From the NCBI RefSeq assembly GCF_029813835.1, contig NZ_JARVKV010000048.1:1-52511 (forward strand): 52,511 nucleotides of DNA. Reading direction: 5' to 3'. Position numbers and translations under genes: made by a program. This DNA comes from Streptomyces sp. DH37. GTDB lineage: Bacteria > Actinomycetota > Actinomycetes > Streptomycetales > Streptomycetaceae. Below the pieces are notes generated by a model, which was not told the origin of the DNA, ran no database searches, and was given only the letters and a program-made list of their open reading frames with translations. Below, piece after piece: positions 42,171-50,888 of the stretch. The stretch's first letter is position 1, and each line of letters opens with the position of its first letter.

Positions 42171-42617
42171 CTATCCCCGCCGGGGGACGACGGTGATGCC
42201 GCCGGACTTCTCCAGCACCGCGTACGCGATCTGGTCCAGGCGCTCCAGTCCCTGGCTCTGCCGCGCGGCCTGGAGGATGTCGGACTCGGTGATGTGCAGC
42301 CGGTCCGTCCGGTGCCGGAGCACCCGCCCGTTCTCCAGGACGACCACCGGAACGCTGTCGGTGATCCGGTCGAAGGCGGGGAAGCGGAAGCCGAGGTAGT
42401 CGGCGAGCCGGTCGGCGCCGATCAGGGTGGTGATCACCAGGGCGGCGGTGGTCAGGGAGAAGTCGTCCCCCAGCAGCGCCTGCTGGGTGGCCTCGCTGAT
42501 CACCAGCAGCAGGACCAGGTCGAAGGTGGTGACGTTCGCCAGGGTCCGCTTCCCCGCGGCCCGCATCAGCAGCATCAGCACCAGGTAGATGACGAGGGCG
42601 CGCAGCACCGTGTCCAC
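42171..42617 (-). CDS. DUF421 (YetF-like) membrane protein
   Basis: A 148 aa protein with two or three N-terminal membrane helices (about 5-75). The DUF421 motifs follow: RTLANVTTFDLVLLLVISEA, the RADRLADYLGFRF region and the C-terminal domain with VVVLENGRVLRHRTDRLHITESDI. This resembles small YetF-family proteins whose role is unknown. A GTG start with AAGGAG upstream, 12 nt after the preceding gene, so the two are in one operon. Confidence 0.85.
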   Translation of the reverse strand: MDTVLRALVIYLVLMLLMRAAGKRTLANVTTFDLVLLLVISEATQQALLGDDFSLTTAALVITTLIGADRLADYLGFRFPAFDRITDSVPVVVLENGRVLRHRTDRLHITESDILQAARQSQGLERLDQIAYAVLEKSGGITVVPRRG

Positions 42618-42629
42618 GGCGGGCTCCTT

Positions 42630-43130
42630 CTAGGGGTAGACGAACTGGTCGAAGCCGACGCGGGGGCCGCCGTCGCCGACGGTGACCGTGCCCGGGTGCG
42701 GGCCGATGGCGTCGGGGCGGTAGGAGATCCGTACGGTCGGCGGGGCCGGGTCGGCGAGGAAGGTCAGCCGCAGTCCGTCCGGGCCGCTGCTCCAGGTGTC
42801 CGGCTCGGGGATCACCCGGCCGATGTCGGCTCCGTCGACCCAGTCGGAGGAGAGGGTCAGCACCACCTGCCCCTCCCGGACGGCCGCGGCGCCGGTGGCG
42901 ACCTCCAGTTCGGTGCGGGCGGTGTGGCGGGTCAGGCGCGGGTAGTCGACCGTCACCGCGCCCGAGGCGTCCGACGCGCTGACCGAGCGGAAGACCCCCA
43001 GGCCCCCGAAGAGGCCGAGCAGGGCGGCGAGGAGGATCAGGGCCATCACCGCCCAGCCGACCCGTTCGAACGCCCACTCCTTGCGCTGGAAACCTTCCGC
43101 CTCCTGGATCTGCAGCCCGTCCGAGCCCAT
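42630..43130 (-). CDS. Single-span membrane protein, operon partner of DUF421
   Basis: A 166 aa protein. One hydrophobic helix (about residues 28-50) follows a charged N-terminus (FQRKEWAFERVGW). The remaining 115 residues are beta-rich and exposed outside, with VRISYRPDAIGPHPG. No family I can name. The start has GGGAGGTGGCG just upstream. Only 12 nt separate it from the DUF421 gene, so the two may form a membrane complex (inference). Confidence 0.75.
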   Translation of the reverse strand: MGSDGLQIQEAEGFQRKEWAFERVGWAVMALILLAALLGLFGGLGVFRSVSASDASGAVTVDYPRLTRHTARTELEVATGAAAVREGQVVLTLSSDWVDGADIGRVIPEPDTWSSGPDGLRLTFLADPAPPTVRISYRPDAIGPHPGTVTVGDGGPRVGFDQFVYP

Positions 43131-43505
43131 GCGCCACCTCCCTCGACACCCTTCCTGCTCCTCCGCTTCCTGTTCCTCCGCCGCGGGAGGCGGAGGGAGG
43201 AGGACCGCCGATTCCCTCCTTCGATACCGCCCGGGCATCCGTCCGGGTGAGCCGGGCGGGAGCGCACGGTGCCGCCGTCGCGGCGGGGCCGGGCAGCGTG
43301 GCTGAGCACCGTGGCCGGGCAGCGGGGTCGGGCAGCGTGGCCGGGCGCCCGGTCGACGGCATCGCGGAGGCGGCGGCGCGGGCCCTGCGCGCCGCCGGTG
43401 GACCGGAGTAGGCTCCCGGCGGGGACCTCTTCGTCGGGCGGTTCGTCGGACGGGTCGTCGGGCGGGTCGTCGGACGGACGGGACGCGTGAGGAGGGGGCC
43501 GCTCG
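43131..43505. other. Divergent gap with hairpin and tandem repeat
   Basis: No gene seen in 375 bp. An 8-bp stem (43175-43182 with 43189-43196) lies near the minus-strand gene, and the 4 x 12 bp repeat (listed separately) lies near the MOSC gene. Open frames here consist of repeats and lack family features. Confidence 0.5.
43431..43478. repeat. Four-copy 12-bp tandem repeat
   Basis: Four consecutive 12-bp units, TCGTCGGGCGGT, TCGTCGGACGGG, TCGTCGGGCGGG, TCGTCGGACGGA, alternating G/A at position 8. The array ends 27 bp before the MOSC start codon. Confidence 0.85.
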
Positions 43506-44048
43506 ATGGGCGGAACGGTGACCGCGGTCAGCAGCAACGGGCAGTACTCGTTCAGCAAGCCGAACCGGGAGAGCGTCACCCTGCTCGCCGGGCTCGGGGT
43601 CGAGGGGGACGTGCACGCCGGGGAGACGGTCAGGCACCGCTCCCGCGTCGCCCAGGACCCCACCCGGCCGAACCTGCGCCAGGTCCACCTGATCCACGAG
43701 GAGCTGTTCGCCGAGGTCGGCGAGGCGGGCTTCGACGTGGGGCCGGGCGAGCTCGGCGAGAACATCACCACCCGCGGCGTCGATCTGCTCGGCCTGCCCG
43801 TCGGCACGCTGCTGCGCCTCGGCGGCGAGGCGGTCGTGGAGCTGACCGGTCTGCGCAACCCGTGCCGCCAGATCGACGCCTTCCGGCAGGGGCTGCTGAA
43901 GCGGGTCGTGGGCCGCGACGAGGACGGCAACGTCGTGCGCAGGGCCGGGGTCATGGGCGTCGTCAGGACGGGTGGTGTGGTGCGTCCCGGCGACGCGGTC
44001 GGGGTCGAGCTGCCGGACGGCCCGCACCGCCCGCTGGACCGCGTCTGA
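43506..44048 (+). CDS. MOSC domain protein
   Basis: A 180 aa protein of the MOSC family (C-terminal domain of molybdenum cofactor sulfurase), which is thought to bind Moco or handle sulfur. Motifs seen are GLGVEGDVHAGETVRHRSR, the GELGENITTRG segment, and the conserved cysteine in TGLRNPCRQID. No second domain. The ATG has GGAGGGGG about 10 nt upstream. It lies near two sulfur-transfer genes (mnmA, cysteine desulfurase), but a functional link is only suggestive. Confidence 0.92.
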   Translation: MGGTVTAVSSNGQYSFSKPNRESVTLLAGLGVEGDVHAGETVRHRSRVAQDPTRPNLRQVHLIHEELFAEVGEAGFDVGPGELGENITTRGVDLLGLPVGTLLRLGGEAVVELTGLRNPCRQIDAFRQGLLKRVVGRDEDGNVVRRAGVMGVVRTGGVVRPGDAVGVELPDGPHRPLDRV

Positions 44049-44053
44049 CCCCC

Positions 44054-44078
44054 GCCCGGCCGGATCGTCCGGCCGGGC
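44054..44078 (+). terminator. Hairpin terminator after the MOSC gene
   Basis: Perfect 11-bp stem (44054-44064 with 44068-44078, 3-nt loop), 6 nt past the stop. Confidence 0.75.
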
Positions 44079-44311
44079 CGCTCGTCCCGTCCGGCGTCGG
44101 GTCAGGACGCGGGTGGTGGTGCCGCCGTCCTCGGCGGCGTCGCGCACGTGCGTGAGGCCGGTCCGCCCGAACGGGGCCCGGCCCCCGGCCCCGGAGGAGG
44201 CGGCCCGGCGCCCGCGGCCGGCGGGAGAGCCGGGCGCCCTGGAACAGCGCGGCGAAGCCCTCCCGCCGCCACGGGCACCGGCCGCGGCCGGCGGTCGCGC
44301 TCCGGAACGCG

Positions 44312-45457
44312 TCAGCCCCGGACGGCCGCCGCCCCGCGGCGCTCGGTGGCGGCGATGGTGGCCGAGCCGACCACGCGGGTGCCGTCGTAGAGGACGATCG
44401 CCTGGCCCGGGGCGACGCCGCGCACCGGCTCGGTGAAGGTCACGCGCAGCTCGCCGTCCACCGGCTCGGCGGTGACCGGCGTCTCGCCGCCGTGGGCGCG
44501 CAGCTGGGCGGTGTACGTGCCCGGCCCGGCGGGCGGGGCGCCGCACCAGCGGGGGCGGACGGCGGTCAGGGCGACCACGTCCAGGGCGGCGGCCGGGCCG
44601 ACGGTGACGGTGTTGTCCACCGGGGAGATGTCCAGGACGTAGCGCGGCTTGCCGTCGGGGGCCGGGTGGCCGATGCGCAGGCCCTTGCGCTGGCCGACGG
44701 TGAAGCCGTACGCGCCGGAGTGGGTGCCGAGCTTCCTGCCGTCCTCGTCGACGATGTCGCCCTCGGCGGTGCCCAGGTGCCGGGCGAGGAAGCCCTGGGT
44801 GTCGCCGTCGGCGATGAAGCAGATGTCGTGGCTGTCGGGCTTCTTCGCCACCGCCAGCCCCCGGCGCTCGGCCTCGGCGCGGATCTCCTCCTTGGTGGTG
44901 GCGGTGTCGCCGAGGGGGAACATGGCGTGGGCGAGCTGCCGCTCGTCCAGCACGCCGAGCACGTAGCTCTGGTCCTTGGCCATGTCGGCGGCGCGGTGCA
45001 GCTCGCGGCCGCCGTCCTCGCGGACGACGACGGTGGCGTAGTGGCCGGTGCACACCGCGTCGAAGCCCAGCGCCAGGGCCTTGTCCAGCAGCGCCGCGAA
45101 CTTGATCTTCTCGTTGCAGCGCAGGCACGGGTTGGGGGTGCGGCCCGCCTCGTACTCGGCGATGAAGTCCTCCACCACGTCCTGGCGGAAGCGCTCGGCC
45201 AGGTCCCACACGTAGAAGGGGATGCCGATGACGTCGGCGGCGCGGCGTGCGTCGCGGGAGTCCTCGATCGTGCAGCAGCCGCGGGCGCCGGTGCGGAAGG
45301 ACTGCGGGTTCGCCGAGAGGGCGAGGTGGACGCCGGTGACGTCGTGTCCGGCCTCCACCGCGCGGGCGGCGGCGACGGCGGAGTCCACGCCGCCGGACAT
45401 GGCGGCGAGGACGCGGAGGCGGGGAGCGGGGCTGGGCGCACCGGTCGTGTCAGTCAT
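44312..45457 (-). CDS. mnmA: tRNA-specific 2-thiouridylase MnmA
   Basis: Adenylates and thiolates U34 of tRNA(Lys), tRNA(Glu) and tRNA(Gln), with sulfur from a cysteine desulfurase. The protein is 381 aa. The PP-loop SGGVDS is at 21-26. The catalytic cysteines are visible: NPCLRC near residue 114 and HDICFI near 212. The tRNA-binding beta-barrel domain (last 90 residues) is present. GGGGAG precedes the ATG. The cysteine desulfurase that usually feeds it is 3.4 kb away on the same strand, with two unrelated genes between them. Confidence 0.96.
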   Translation of the reverse strand: MTDTTGAPSPAPRLRVLAAMSGGVDSAVAAARAVEAGHDVTGVHLALSANPQSFRTGARGCCTIEDSRDARRAADVIGIPFYVWDLAERFRQDVVEDFIAEYEAGRTPNPCLRCNEKIKFAALLDKALALGFDAVCTGHYATVVVREDGGRELHRAADMAKDQSYVLGVLDERQLAHAMFPLGDTATTKEEIRAEAERRGLAVAKKPDSHDICFIADGDTQGFLARHLGTAEGDIVDEDGRKLGTHSGAYGFTVGQRKGLRIGHPAPDGKPRYVLDISPVDNTVTVGPAAALDVVALTAVRPRWCGAPPAGPGTYTAQLRAHGGETPVTAEPVDGELRVTFTEPVRGVAPGQAIVLYDGTRVVGSATIAATERRGAAAVRG

Positions 45458-45552
45458 AGCGCTCCCCAGGGTACGGGTCCGCGCGCGGCCGCACGGAACC
45501 CGCGTGGAACCCGCACGGAACCGTACGGGTGTTCCCGGGCGTTGTGCGGGCT

Positions 45553-46260
45553 GTGAGCGAGAGAGATGCCCTGGAGGACCGCCGTGCGGGCCGGGCGGGC
45601 CGTGCGGACCGTGCGGGCCGGCCCGCGGTCGGCCGCCGCGCCCTGCTGGTCGGCGGCGCGGCGGCGGGACTGGGCGCGCTGGGCTGGGCGGCCCGCGACG
45701 ACCTGTCCCGGATGTGGTGGCGGACGCCGGGCGTGGACCGGCCGCGCACGGAGGGCGAGGTGGACCATCCGGGCGCGGAGTGGCTGCCGGCCTCCGAGGC
45801 GAACTGGCGGCGGGCCGACCGGCCCTACGACTTCACCATCGACCGGGTGGTGGTCCACGTCATCCAGGGCTCCTACGCGGTGGCCCTGAAGGTCTTCCAG
45901 GACCCGTCCCACCGGGCCGCGACCCACTACGTGGTGCGCACCTCCGACGGGAAGGTGACGCAGATGGTGCGGGAGCTGGACGTGGCGTACCACGCGGGGA
46001 ACCGCGCGTACAACGAGCGCAGCGTCGGCATCGAGCACGAGGGCTTCGTGGACCGCGCGGAGACCATCACCGACGCCACCTACCGGGCGTCGGCGGCGCT
46101 GACCGCCGGGATATGCGACCGGTACGGCCTGCCCCGGGACCGCGAGCACATCGTCGGCCACGTCGAGGTGCCCGGCGCCGACCACACCGACCCCGGGCCG
46201 CACTGGGACTGGGACCGGTACCTGCGGATGGTCCGGGACGTGCCGGTCCGCGAGGCGTGA
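45553..46260 (+). CDS. Exported N-acetylmuramoyl-L-alanine amidase (Amidase_2/PGRP fold)
   Basis: Cleaves the lactyl-Ala bond of peptidoglycan, 235 aa. The N-terminus contains a twin-arginine signal (RPAVGRRALLVGGAAAGLG), then a short linker and the amidase domain from about residue 80. Zinc ligands are visible: His in VVHVIQG, His in HAGN/THY and His...Asp in GHVEVPGADHTDPG; an aromatic HWDWDR pair ends it. I chose the GTG of VSERDALED; the open frame also begins at a GTG 8 codons earlier. The ribosome site is weak for both, so the exact start is uncertain. Convergent with the UvrA-like gene. Confidence 0.88.
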   Translation: MSERDALEDRRAGRAGRADRAGRPAVGRRALLVGGAAAGLGALGWAARDDLSRMWWRTPGVDRPRTEGEVDHPGAEWLPASEANWRRADRPYDFTIDRVVVHVIQGSYAVALKVFQDPSHRAATHYVVRTSDGKVTQMVRELDVAYHAGNRAYNERSVGIEHEGFVDRAETITDATYRASAALTAGICDRYGLPRDREHIVGHVEVPGADHTDPGPHWDWDRYLRMVRDVPVREA

Positions 46261-46320
46261 GCGGGGATCCCGCCGGTCCCCCCGGGCGGGGCCGGCCGGA
46301 TCCGCCGTCCGCGCGGCCGG

Positions 46321-48612
46321 CTACGCGCCGCCCACGTACTCGCGCAGGTGCCGGGCGGTCAGGGTGTCGGCCTTGGCGACGAGCTCGGCCGGGGTGCCGG
46401 TGAAGACGATCCGGCCGCCGTCGTGGCCGCCGCCCGGGCCGAGGTCGATCAGCCAGTCGGCGCGGGCCATCACGGCCTGGTGGTGCTCGATGGCGATGAC
46501 GGTGTTGCCCTCGTCCACCAGCCGGTCCAGCAGGGCCAGCAACTGGTCCACGTCCGCCAGGTGGAGTCCGGTGGTCGGCTCGTCCAGCACGTAGACCGCG
46601 CCCTTCTCCGCCATGTGGATGGCCAGCTTCAGGCGCTGCCGCTCGCCTCCGGAGAGGGTGCTCAGGGGCTGGCCCAGGCTCAGGTACTCCAGCCCCACGT
46701 CGACGAGCCGGCCCAGGACGGCGTGCGCCTGGCCGGAGGGGAAGAAGGCGTGGGCCTCGGCCACCGACATGGCCAGGACCTCGCTGATGTCCTTGCCGCG
46801 CAGCGTGTGGGCGAGCACCTCGGGGGTGAAGCGCTTCCCCTCGCACTGCTCGCAGACCGAGGCCACCCCGGCCATCATGGCGAGGTCGGTGTAGACCAGG
46901 CCGATGCCGTTGCAGTTCGGGCAGGCTCCCTCGGAGTTCGCGCTGAACAACGCCGCCCTGACCCCGTTGGCCTTGGCGAAGGCGGTGCGGATGTGGTTCA
47001 GCAGGCCGGTGTACGTGGCCGGGTTGCTGCGGCGCGAGCCGCGGATCGGCGACTGGTCGGCGACGACGACGCCCTCCCGGCCGGGCAGCGCGCCGTGGAT
47101 CAGCGAGCTCTTGCCCGAGCCGGCGACGCCGGTGACCACCGTCAGCACGCCCAGCGGGATGTCGACGTCCACGTCCTTGAGGTTGTGCTGCCGCGCGCCC
47201 CTGATGGGCAGGTGCCCGGTCGGAGTGCGCACGTCCTCGCGCAGCCGGACCCGGTGCTCCAGGTACCGCCCGGTCAGGGTGGACGAGGCGCGCAGCCCGG
47301 CCACGTCGCCGCTGTAGCCGATCTCGCCGCCGGCCGACCCGGCCCCCGGGCCCAGGTCGACGACGTGGTCGGCGATGGCGATGACCTCGGGCTTGTGCTC
47401 GACGACCAGGACCGTGTTGCCCTTGTCCCGCAGGCGCAGCAGCAGGCCGTTCATCCGCTGGATGTCGTGCGGGTGGAGTCCGGTGGTGGGCTCGTCGAAG
47501 ACGTAGGTGACGTCGGTGAGGCTGGAGCCGAGGTGCCGGACCATCTTCACCCGCTGGGCCTCGCCGCCGGAGAGGCTGCCGGAGGTGCGGTCCAGGCTCA
47601 GGTACCCCAGGCCGATCTCGACCAGCGAGTCCAGCAGCTGCCGCAGGCCGGCCAGCAGGGGCGCCACCGACGCGTCGTCGATGCCCCCGACGAACCGGGC
47701 CAGGTCGCTGATCTGCATCGCGGAGCACTCGGCGATGTTGACGCCGTCGATCCGCGAGGAGAGGGCCGCGGCGTTGAGGCGCGCGCCGCCGCAGGCGCGG
47801 CAGTCGGTGAAGACCACCGCCTGGTCGGTGAAGGCCCGGATGTGGGGCTGCATCGACTCGCGGTCCTTGGAGAGGTAGGTGCGCCGGATCTTGGTCACCA
47901 GGCCCTCGTAGGTGATCGCCCCGCCATCGGTCTTGATCTTGGTGGCGGGCTTGTGGAGGAGGTCCTCCCACTGGGCGGGGGTGAAGTCCTTCAGCGGGGT
48001 GTCGGGGTCGAAGAGGCCGGAGCCCGTGACGACCTTCCAGAACCACGAGCCCACGGTGAACCCGGGGGCGGTGATCGCCCCGTCGTTCAGGGAGCGCTCC
48101 CGGTCCACGACCTGGTCGACGTCGATGTCCGAGACCCTGCCGACGCCCTCGCACTGCGGGCACATGCCCTCGGGGCTGTTGAAGCTGAAGGCGCTCGACG
48201 TCCCGACGTGCGGGGTGCCGAGCCTGCTGTAGACGATCCGCAGCATGGTGTGGGCGTCGGTGGCGGTGCCCACCGTGGAACGGGAGTTGGCGCCCATCCG
48301 CTCCTGGTCGACGACGATGGCGGCGCTCAGGTTGTGCAGTCCGTCGACGTCGGGGCGGCCCAGGCTCGGCATGAACGACTGGACGAAGGCGGTGTACGTC
48401 TCGTTGATCAGGCGCTGCGACTCCGCGGCGATGGTGCCGAAGACGAGCGAGGACTTGCCGGAGCCGGAGACGCCGGTGAAGACCGTCAGACGGCGCTTGG
48501 GGATGTCCAGCGAGACGTTCCGGAGGTTGTTCTCCCTGGCCCCGCGGACCTGGATCACGGCATGGCTGTCGGCGGCGTGCGGCGGTCGGGGGCTGGAGTG
48601 GTCGGTGGGCAT
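46321..48612 (-). CDS. Short UvrA paralogue (ABC excision/drug-resistance type)
   Basis: A 763 aa protein. It has two ABC ATPase modules: Walker A 1 GVSGSGKSS and signature LSGGEAQRVK with FDEPTTGL; Walker A 2 GVAGSGKSS and signature LSGGERQRLK with LDEPTTGL. Two Cys-rich zinc modules (CPQC...CRAC and CPNC...CEQC) are present. Housekeeping UvrA is about 940-1000 aa; the UvrB-binding/insertion region near residues 120-400 is absent here, so it is the short class. Known members give tolerance to DNA-damaging antibiotics rather than general repair. The ATG has AAGGGAAG upstream. It may have been inserted between mnmA/amidase and the desulfurase gene (inference). Confidence 0.87.
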   Translation of the reverse strand: MPTDHSSPRPPHAADSHAVIQVRGARENNLRNVSLDIPKRRLTVFTGVSGSGKSSLVFGTIAAESQRLINETYTAFVQSFMPSLGRPDVDGLHNLSAAIVVDQERMGANSRSTVGTATDAHTMLRIVYSRLGTPHVGTSSAFSFNSPEGMCPQCEGVGRVSDIDVDQVVDRERSLNDGAITAPGFTVGSWFWKVVTGSGLFDPDTPLKDFTPAQWEDLLHKPATKIKTDGGAITYEGLVTKIRRTYLSKDRESMQPHIRAFTDQAVVFTDCRACGGARLNAAALSSRIDGVNIAECSAMQISDLARFVGGIDDASVAPLLAGLRQLLDSLVEIGLGYLSLDRTSGSLSGGEAQRVKMVRHLGSSLTDVTYVFDEPTTGLHPHDIQRMNGLLLRLRDKGNTVLVVEHKPEVIAIADHVVDLGPGAGSAGGEIGYSGDVAGLRASSTLTGRYLEHRVRLREDVRTPTGHLPIRGARQHNLKDVDVDIPLGVLTVVTGVAGSGKSSLIHGALPGREGVVVADQSPIRGSRRSNPATYTGLLNHIRTAFAKANGVRAALFSANSEGACPNCNGIGLVYTDLAMMAGVASVCEQCEGKRFTPEVLAHTLRGKDISEVLAMSVAEAHAFFPSGQAHAVLGRLVDVGLEYLSLGQPLSTLSGGERQRLKLAIHMAEKGAVYVLDEPTTGLHLADVDQLLALLDRLVDEGNTVIAIEHHQAVMARADWLIDLGPGGGHDGGRIVFTGTPAELVAKADTLTARHLREYVGGA

Positions 48613-48811
48613 CCGGTCTTCCCTTGCTGCGAGTCGCGGCGGTTGTCGTTCCCGCGGCCGGCCGGGCGGTCTGCGAGCGGGCAGGCAGGAAACTGCGTAC
48701 AGCGTACTCGTGCGGTCGCCGGCGCGAGGTGGATTCCGGCCAGGCTCGCAGAGGGGGCCGGAGCCGGGCTGGTGCCGGACTCGAGCCCGGCCGCGGCGGT
48801 ACCGGCCGGCG

Positions 48812-49981
48812 CTACGACAGCCCGGCGCCGCGGGCCCGCTCCACGGCCGGGCCGATGGCCGCCGCCACCGCGTCCACGTCCGCCTTGGTGGAGGTGTGGC
48901 CGAGGGAGAAGCGCAGGGTGCCCCGGGCCAGGTCCGGGTCGGCGCCCGTGGCCAGCAGGACGTGACTGGGCTGGGCGACGCCGGCGGTGCAGGCCGATCC
49001 GGTGGAGCACTCGATGCCCTGGGCGTCCAGCAGGAGCAGCAGCGAGTCGCCCTCGCAGCCGGGGAAGGAGAAGTGGGCGTTGGCGGGCAGCCGCCCGGCC
49101 GGGTCGGGGTCGCCGCCCAGGACCGCGTCCGGCACGGCCTCGGTCACGGCCGCCACCAGTGCGTCCCGCAGCGCGCCGATCTCGCGGGCGAACTCCTCGC
49201 GCCGCTCGGCCGCCAGCCGCGCGGCGACCGCGAAGGCGGCGACGGCGGGCACGTCGAGGGTCCCGGAGCGCACGTCGCGCTCCTGGCCGCCGCCGTGCAG
49301 CAGCGGCGTGGGGGCCCACTCGCGGCCCAGCAGCAGCGCGCCGACGCCGTAGGGGCCGCCGATCTTGTGGCCGCTGACCGTCAGCGCGGCCAGCCCCGAG
49401 GCGGCGAAGTCCACCGGGACCTGGCCGACGGCCTGGACGGCGTCCGCGTGCATCGGTATGCCGAACTCACCGGCCACGGCGGCCAGTTCGGCCGTGGGCT
49501 GGAGGGTGCCGATCTCGTTGTTGGCCCACATCACGGTGATCAGGGCCACGTCGCCGGGCTCCCGCTCGACCGCCTCGCGCAGCGCGTCGGGGTGCACCCG
49601 TCCGTGGGAGTCGACCGGCAGCCACTCGACGCGGGCGCCCTCGTGGTCGGCGAGCCAGTGGACGGCGTCGAGGACGGCGTGGTGCTCGACCGGGCTGGCC
49701 AGTACGCGGGTGCGGGCGGGGTCGGCCGCGCGCCTCGCCCAGTACAGGCCCTTGACGGCGAGGTTGTCCGCCTCGGTGCCGCCGGAGGTGAGGACCACCT
49801 CGCTCGGCCGGGCGCCCAGGGCGGCCGCGAGGGCCTCGCGCCCCTCCTCCACGGTGCGCCGGGCCCGCCGTCCGGCCGCGTGGAGCGAGGAGGCGTTGCC
49901 GGCGAGGCCGAGCTGGGCGGTCATCGCCTGCACCGCCTCCGGGAGCATGGGGGTGGTGGCGGCGTGGTCGAGGTAGGCCAT
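48812..49981 (-). CDS. Cysteine desulfurase (IscS/NifS-like)
   Basis: PLP enzyme releasing sulfur from cysteine for tRNA thiolation, Fe-S clusters or other acceptors, 389 aa. PLP-lysine K206 in SGHKIGG, active-site cysteine C331 in STGSACTAG, and the N-terminal HAATT motif are present. The gene commonly stands upstream of mnmA in Streptomyces, so it very likely supplies that enzyme. Here the UvrA-like gene and an amidase separate the two. Confidence 0.95.
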   Translation of the reverse strand: MAYLDHAATTPMLPEAVQAMTAQLGLAGNASSLHAAGRRARRTVEEGREALAAALGARPSEVVLTSGGTEADNLAVKGLYWARRAADPARTRVLASPVEHHAVLDAVHWLADHEGARVEWLPVDSHGRVHPDALREAVEREPGDVALITVMWANNEIGTLQPTAELAAVAGEFGIPMHADAVQAVGQVPVDFAASGLAALTVSGHKIGGPYGVGALLLGREWAPTPLLHGGGQERDVRSGTLDVPAVAAFAVAARLAAERREEFAREIGALRDALVAAVTEAVPDAVLGGDPDPAGRLPANAHFSFPGCEGDSLLLLLDAQGIECSTGSACTAGVAQPSHVLLATGADPDLARGTLRFSLGHTSTKADVDAVAAAIGPAVERARGAGLS

Positions 49982-50114
49982 GGTTCCCCGATTCTACGAG
50001 CCGCCCGTACCGGAACGGGAGCGAGGACCGGCCAGCCGGCCGGTCCTCACGGAGGGGCGCCGCCCGCGGAACCGGAACGGAGCCGCGGGGCGCGGGCCGG
50101 GCGCTCCGCCGGCC

Positions 50115-50591
50115 TCAGTCGACCTTGTGCTCGGCCTGGAACATCCAGTGGTGCTTCTCCAGCTCGGCGATGATGTCGATGAAGATGTCCTGGGTCACCG
50201 GGTCCGGCTCCTCGGTGGCCGCCATGCGCTCGCGCATCCGGTTCACCACGGCGCCCAGGGCGCCGACCATGACCTGGACGGCCTTGTCGTCCTTGTGCCA
50301 GCCGCTGTCCACACCGGAGATGCCGGTGCCGGAGGCGACGGAGGAGGCGCGGCCGTCGGGGGCCAGCCCCAGGGCCGCGGCGCGCTCGGCGACGGTGTCG
50401 GAGTAGGTGCGCGCGGTCTCCACGACCTCGTCGAGCTGGAGGTGGATGGAGCGGAAACGCGGCCCGATCACGGTCCAGTGGATCTGCTTGGCGACCAGCG
50501 ACAGGTCCACCAGGTCGACCAGCGCGCCCTGCAGCGCCTCGCCGACGACCTTGAGGTCCTGGTCGGGCAGTGTGCTCTTCACGGCGTACAT
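50115..50591 (-). CDS. Dps-family ferritin-like protein
   Basis: A 158 aa protein of the Dps class. It forms a dodecamer that stores iron, consumes peroxide and may bind DNA. The ferroxidase site pattern HWTVIGPRFRSIHLQLDE with downstream E is intact. It has no long Lys-rich tail, so DNA binding is not obvious. GAAGGTGG lies upstream of the ATG. The promoter side contains the dyad CTGGA-N10-TCCAG. Confidence 0.92.
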   Translation of the reverse strand: MYAVKSTLPDQDLKVVGEALQGALVDLVDLSLVAKQIHWTVIGPRFRSIHLQLDEVVETARTYSDTVAERAAALGLAPDGRASSVASGTGISGVDSGWHKDDKAVQVMVGALGAVVNRMRERMAATEEPDPVTQDIFIDIIAELEKHHWMFQAEHKVD

Positions 50592-50644
50592 CCGTTGACC
50601 ACCTTCGCTTCTCTTGCCGGGTTCTTCACATCTGAGTTGATTTA

Positions 50645-50664
50645 CTGGATTTATCCCTTTCCAG
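50645..50664. promoter_or_regulatory. Dyad in the AT-rich dps promoter region
   Basis: CTGGA (50645-50649) and TCCAG (50660-50664) with a 10-bp spacer, in an AT-rich tract 54-73 bp upstream of the dps start. It may be a stress-response operator or part of the promoter. Confidence 0.35.
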
Positions 50665-50888
50665 GCTACCCGCGCAGGGCTTCGCCACTCATGCGCCGCC
50701 CGGACCGCCCGGCCCGCGTCACGGCGCGTTTGCGCCGGTCACGGCGGGTGCCGCGGCGCGTCGGCGACGGTGTACGCGTTCCCGCCCGCGCCCGGCGCAT
50801 GCGGACGCGGCCCCGGACCGGACGGTCCGGGGCCGCGGGGTGCGCCGCGAGCGCGTGACGGGTGCGCGACGGGCGCCCGACGGGGGTC

